In this document: one piece after another, positions 62,910-64,000 of the stretch
How positions within the stretch are numbered: the stretch's first letter is position 1
Layout: every line of letters begins with the position of its first letter
Assembly: GCA_015183035.1 (NCBI GenBank)
Contig: JACZZP010000010.1
Span: forward strand, 1,550,001-1,614,000
DNA length: 64,000 bases
Direction of reading: 5' to 3'
Origin: Meloidogyne chitwoodi
Taxonomy: Eukaryota > Nematoda > Chromadorea > Rhabditida > Meloidogynidae
Position numbers and translations under genes: made by a program
Notes under the pieces: model-generated
Told to the model about the DNA's origin: nothing
Databases searched by the model: none
The model's input: the letters and a program-made list of their open reading frames with translations, nothing else

Positions 62910-64000
62910 CTACTTCGAACACATTGAATTGATCTGTCGAAGATTATTTGTCTTCGTGACACTTCGATTTCGAGCACATTGAATTGATCTGTCGAAGATT
63001 ATTTGTCTTCGTGACACTTCGATTTCGAGCACATTGAATTGATCATCAAAGATTATTTGTCTTCGCGACACTTCGATTTCGAGCACATTGAATTGATCTG
63101 TCGAAGATTATTTGTCTTCGTGACACTTCGATTTCGAGCACATTGAATTGATCTGTCGAAGATTATTTGTCTTCGCGACACTTCGATTTCGAGCACATTG
63201 AATTGATCTGTCGAAGATTATTTGTCTTCGTGACACTTCGATTTCGAGCACATTGAATTGATCTGTCAAAGATTATTTGTCTTCGTGACACTTCGATTTC
63301 GAGCACATTGAATTGATCGTCAAAGATTATTTGTCTTCGCGACAATTCGATTTCGAGCACATTGAATTGATCTGTCGAAGATTATTTGTCTTCGTGACAC
63401 TTCGATTTCGAGCACATTGAATTGATCTGTCGAAGATTATTTGTCTTCGTGACACTTCGATTTCGAGCACATTGAATTGATCGTCAAAGATTATTTGTCT
63501 TCGCGACACTTCGATTTCGAGCACATTGAATTGATCTGTCGAAGATTATTTGTCTTCGTGACACTTCGATTTCGAGCACATTGAATTGATCTGTCGAAGA
63601 TTATTTGTCTTCGCGACACTTCGATTTCGAGCACATTGAATTGATCTGTCGAAGATTATTTGTCTTCGTGACACTTCGATTTCGAGCACATTGAATTGAT
63701 CTGTCGAAGATTATTTGTCTTCGTGACACTTCGATTTCGAGCACATTGAATTGATCTGTCGAAGATTATTTGTCTTCGTGACACTTCGATTTCGAGCACA
63801 TTGAATTGATCTGTCGAAGATTATTTGTCTTCGTGACACTTCGATTTCGAGCACATTGAATTGATCTGTCGAAGATTATTTGTCTTCGTGACACTTCGAT
63901 TTCGAGCACATTGAATTGATCTGTCAAAGATTATTTGTCTTCGCGACACTTCGATTTCGAGCACATTGAATTGATCTGTCGAAGATTATTTGTCTTCGCG
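62910..64000. repeat. 55-bp tandem satellite, continuing past the window
   Basis: About 20 copies of a 55-bp unit containing GAAGATTATTTGTCTTCG, GACACTTCGATTTCGAGCAC and ATTGAATTGATC. Some units end GATCGTCAAAG and are slightly shorter. The unit carries a short palindrome (CGAAGA...TCTTCG). Copies are nearly identical, with a few recurrent changes (GTGAC/GCGAC). ORFs through it are artefacts of the repeat. Confidence 0.95.

Noticed and set aside
63163..63524. Two near-identical 65-residue ORFs in the satellite
   Set aside because: By-products of the 55-bp tandem unit being read in successive frames.
62910..64000. CRISPR array
   Set aside because: The units are contiguous 55-bp repeats without unique spacers, and the window is eukaryotic.

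Overview
The window is nuclear DNA from a very AT-rich nematode. The evidence is short AT-rich introns with TTTAG/AAAG acceptors, occasional GC-AG introns, asparagine/glutamine-rich low-complexity protein segments, an RFX (DAF-19-type) factor, a short SH2-kinase of the nematode Fer-like kind and a DAF-22/SCPx-type thiolase. A plant-parasitic tylenchid such as a root-knot nematode fits best. That taxonomic guess is inference.

Host part, about 1-17300. A multi-exon RFX transcription factor (2760-9412, + strand) has two alternative first exons. A small secreted cysteine-rich protein of uncertain 5' end follows (about 10303-10908). Next is a divergent pair with a 209-bp shared promoter: an SH2-tyrosine kinase (11344-12748, - strand) and a secreted Lys/Glu-rich protein (12958-14864, + strand). 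Last is an SCPx/DAF-22-type thiolase (15751 to about 17304) whose 3' half has been replaced by mobile DNA.

Mobile part, about 17300-62714. This is a pile-up of Maverick/Polinton virus-like transposons, which encode a virion gene set, a protein-primed family B DNA polymerase and a retroviral-type integrase. Copy 1 (about 17300-29150, +) has decayed: glycoprotein tail, minor capsid, protease, small virion protein, major capsid, then polymerase, with several frameshifts. It carries a solo LTR (19600-19966) and a 1.2-kb long-TIR foldback element (20569-21773) that splits its major capsid gene. A degenerate TTGTAC-rich array (29250-34830) is split by a complete 2,010-bp mini-Maverick (30903-32912, TSD TACATT). 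Copy 2 (about 35008-40330, +) has better genes but a frameshifted integrase and a truncated major capsid, and abuts a broken polymerase 5' end on the other strand. Copy 3 (41759-62714, mostly -) is a bounded 21-kb insertion with TIRs and a CATTAG duplication. It holds an intact major capsid gene, a PAZ-like (Argonaute-type) gene, two secreted/membrane genes and a polymerase/minor-capsid fusion. Inside it sits a 7,361-bp gypsy-type LTR retrotransposon (50605-57965) with LTRs that look identical and one 2,135-codon ORF.

The window ends in a 55-bp tandem satellite (about 62910-64000). No packaging ATPase was recognised in any Maverick copy, so none looks autonomous. Most frameshifts could be real decay or assembly error. 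They are reported by position only.
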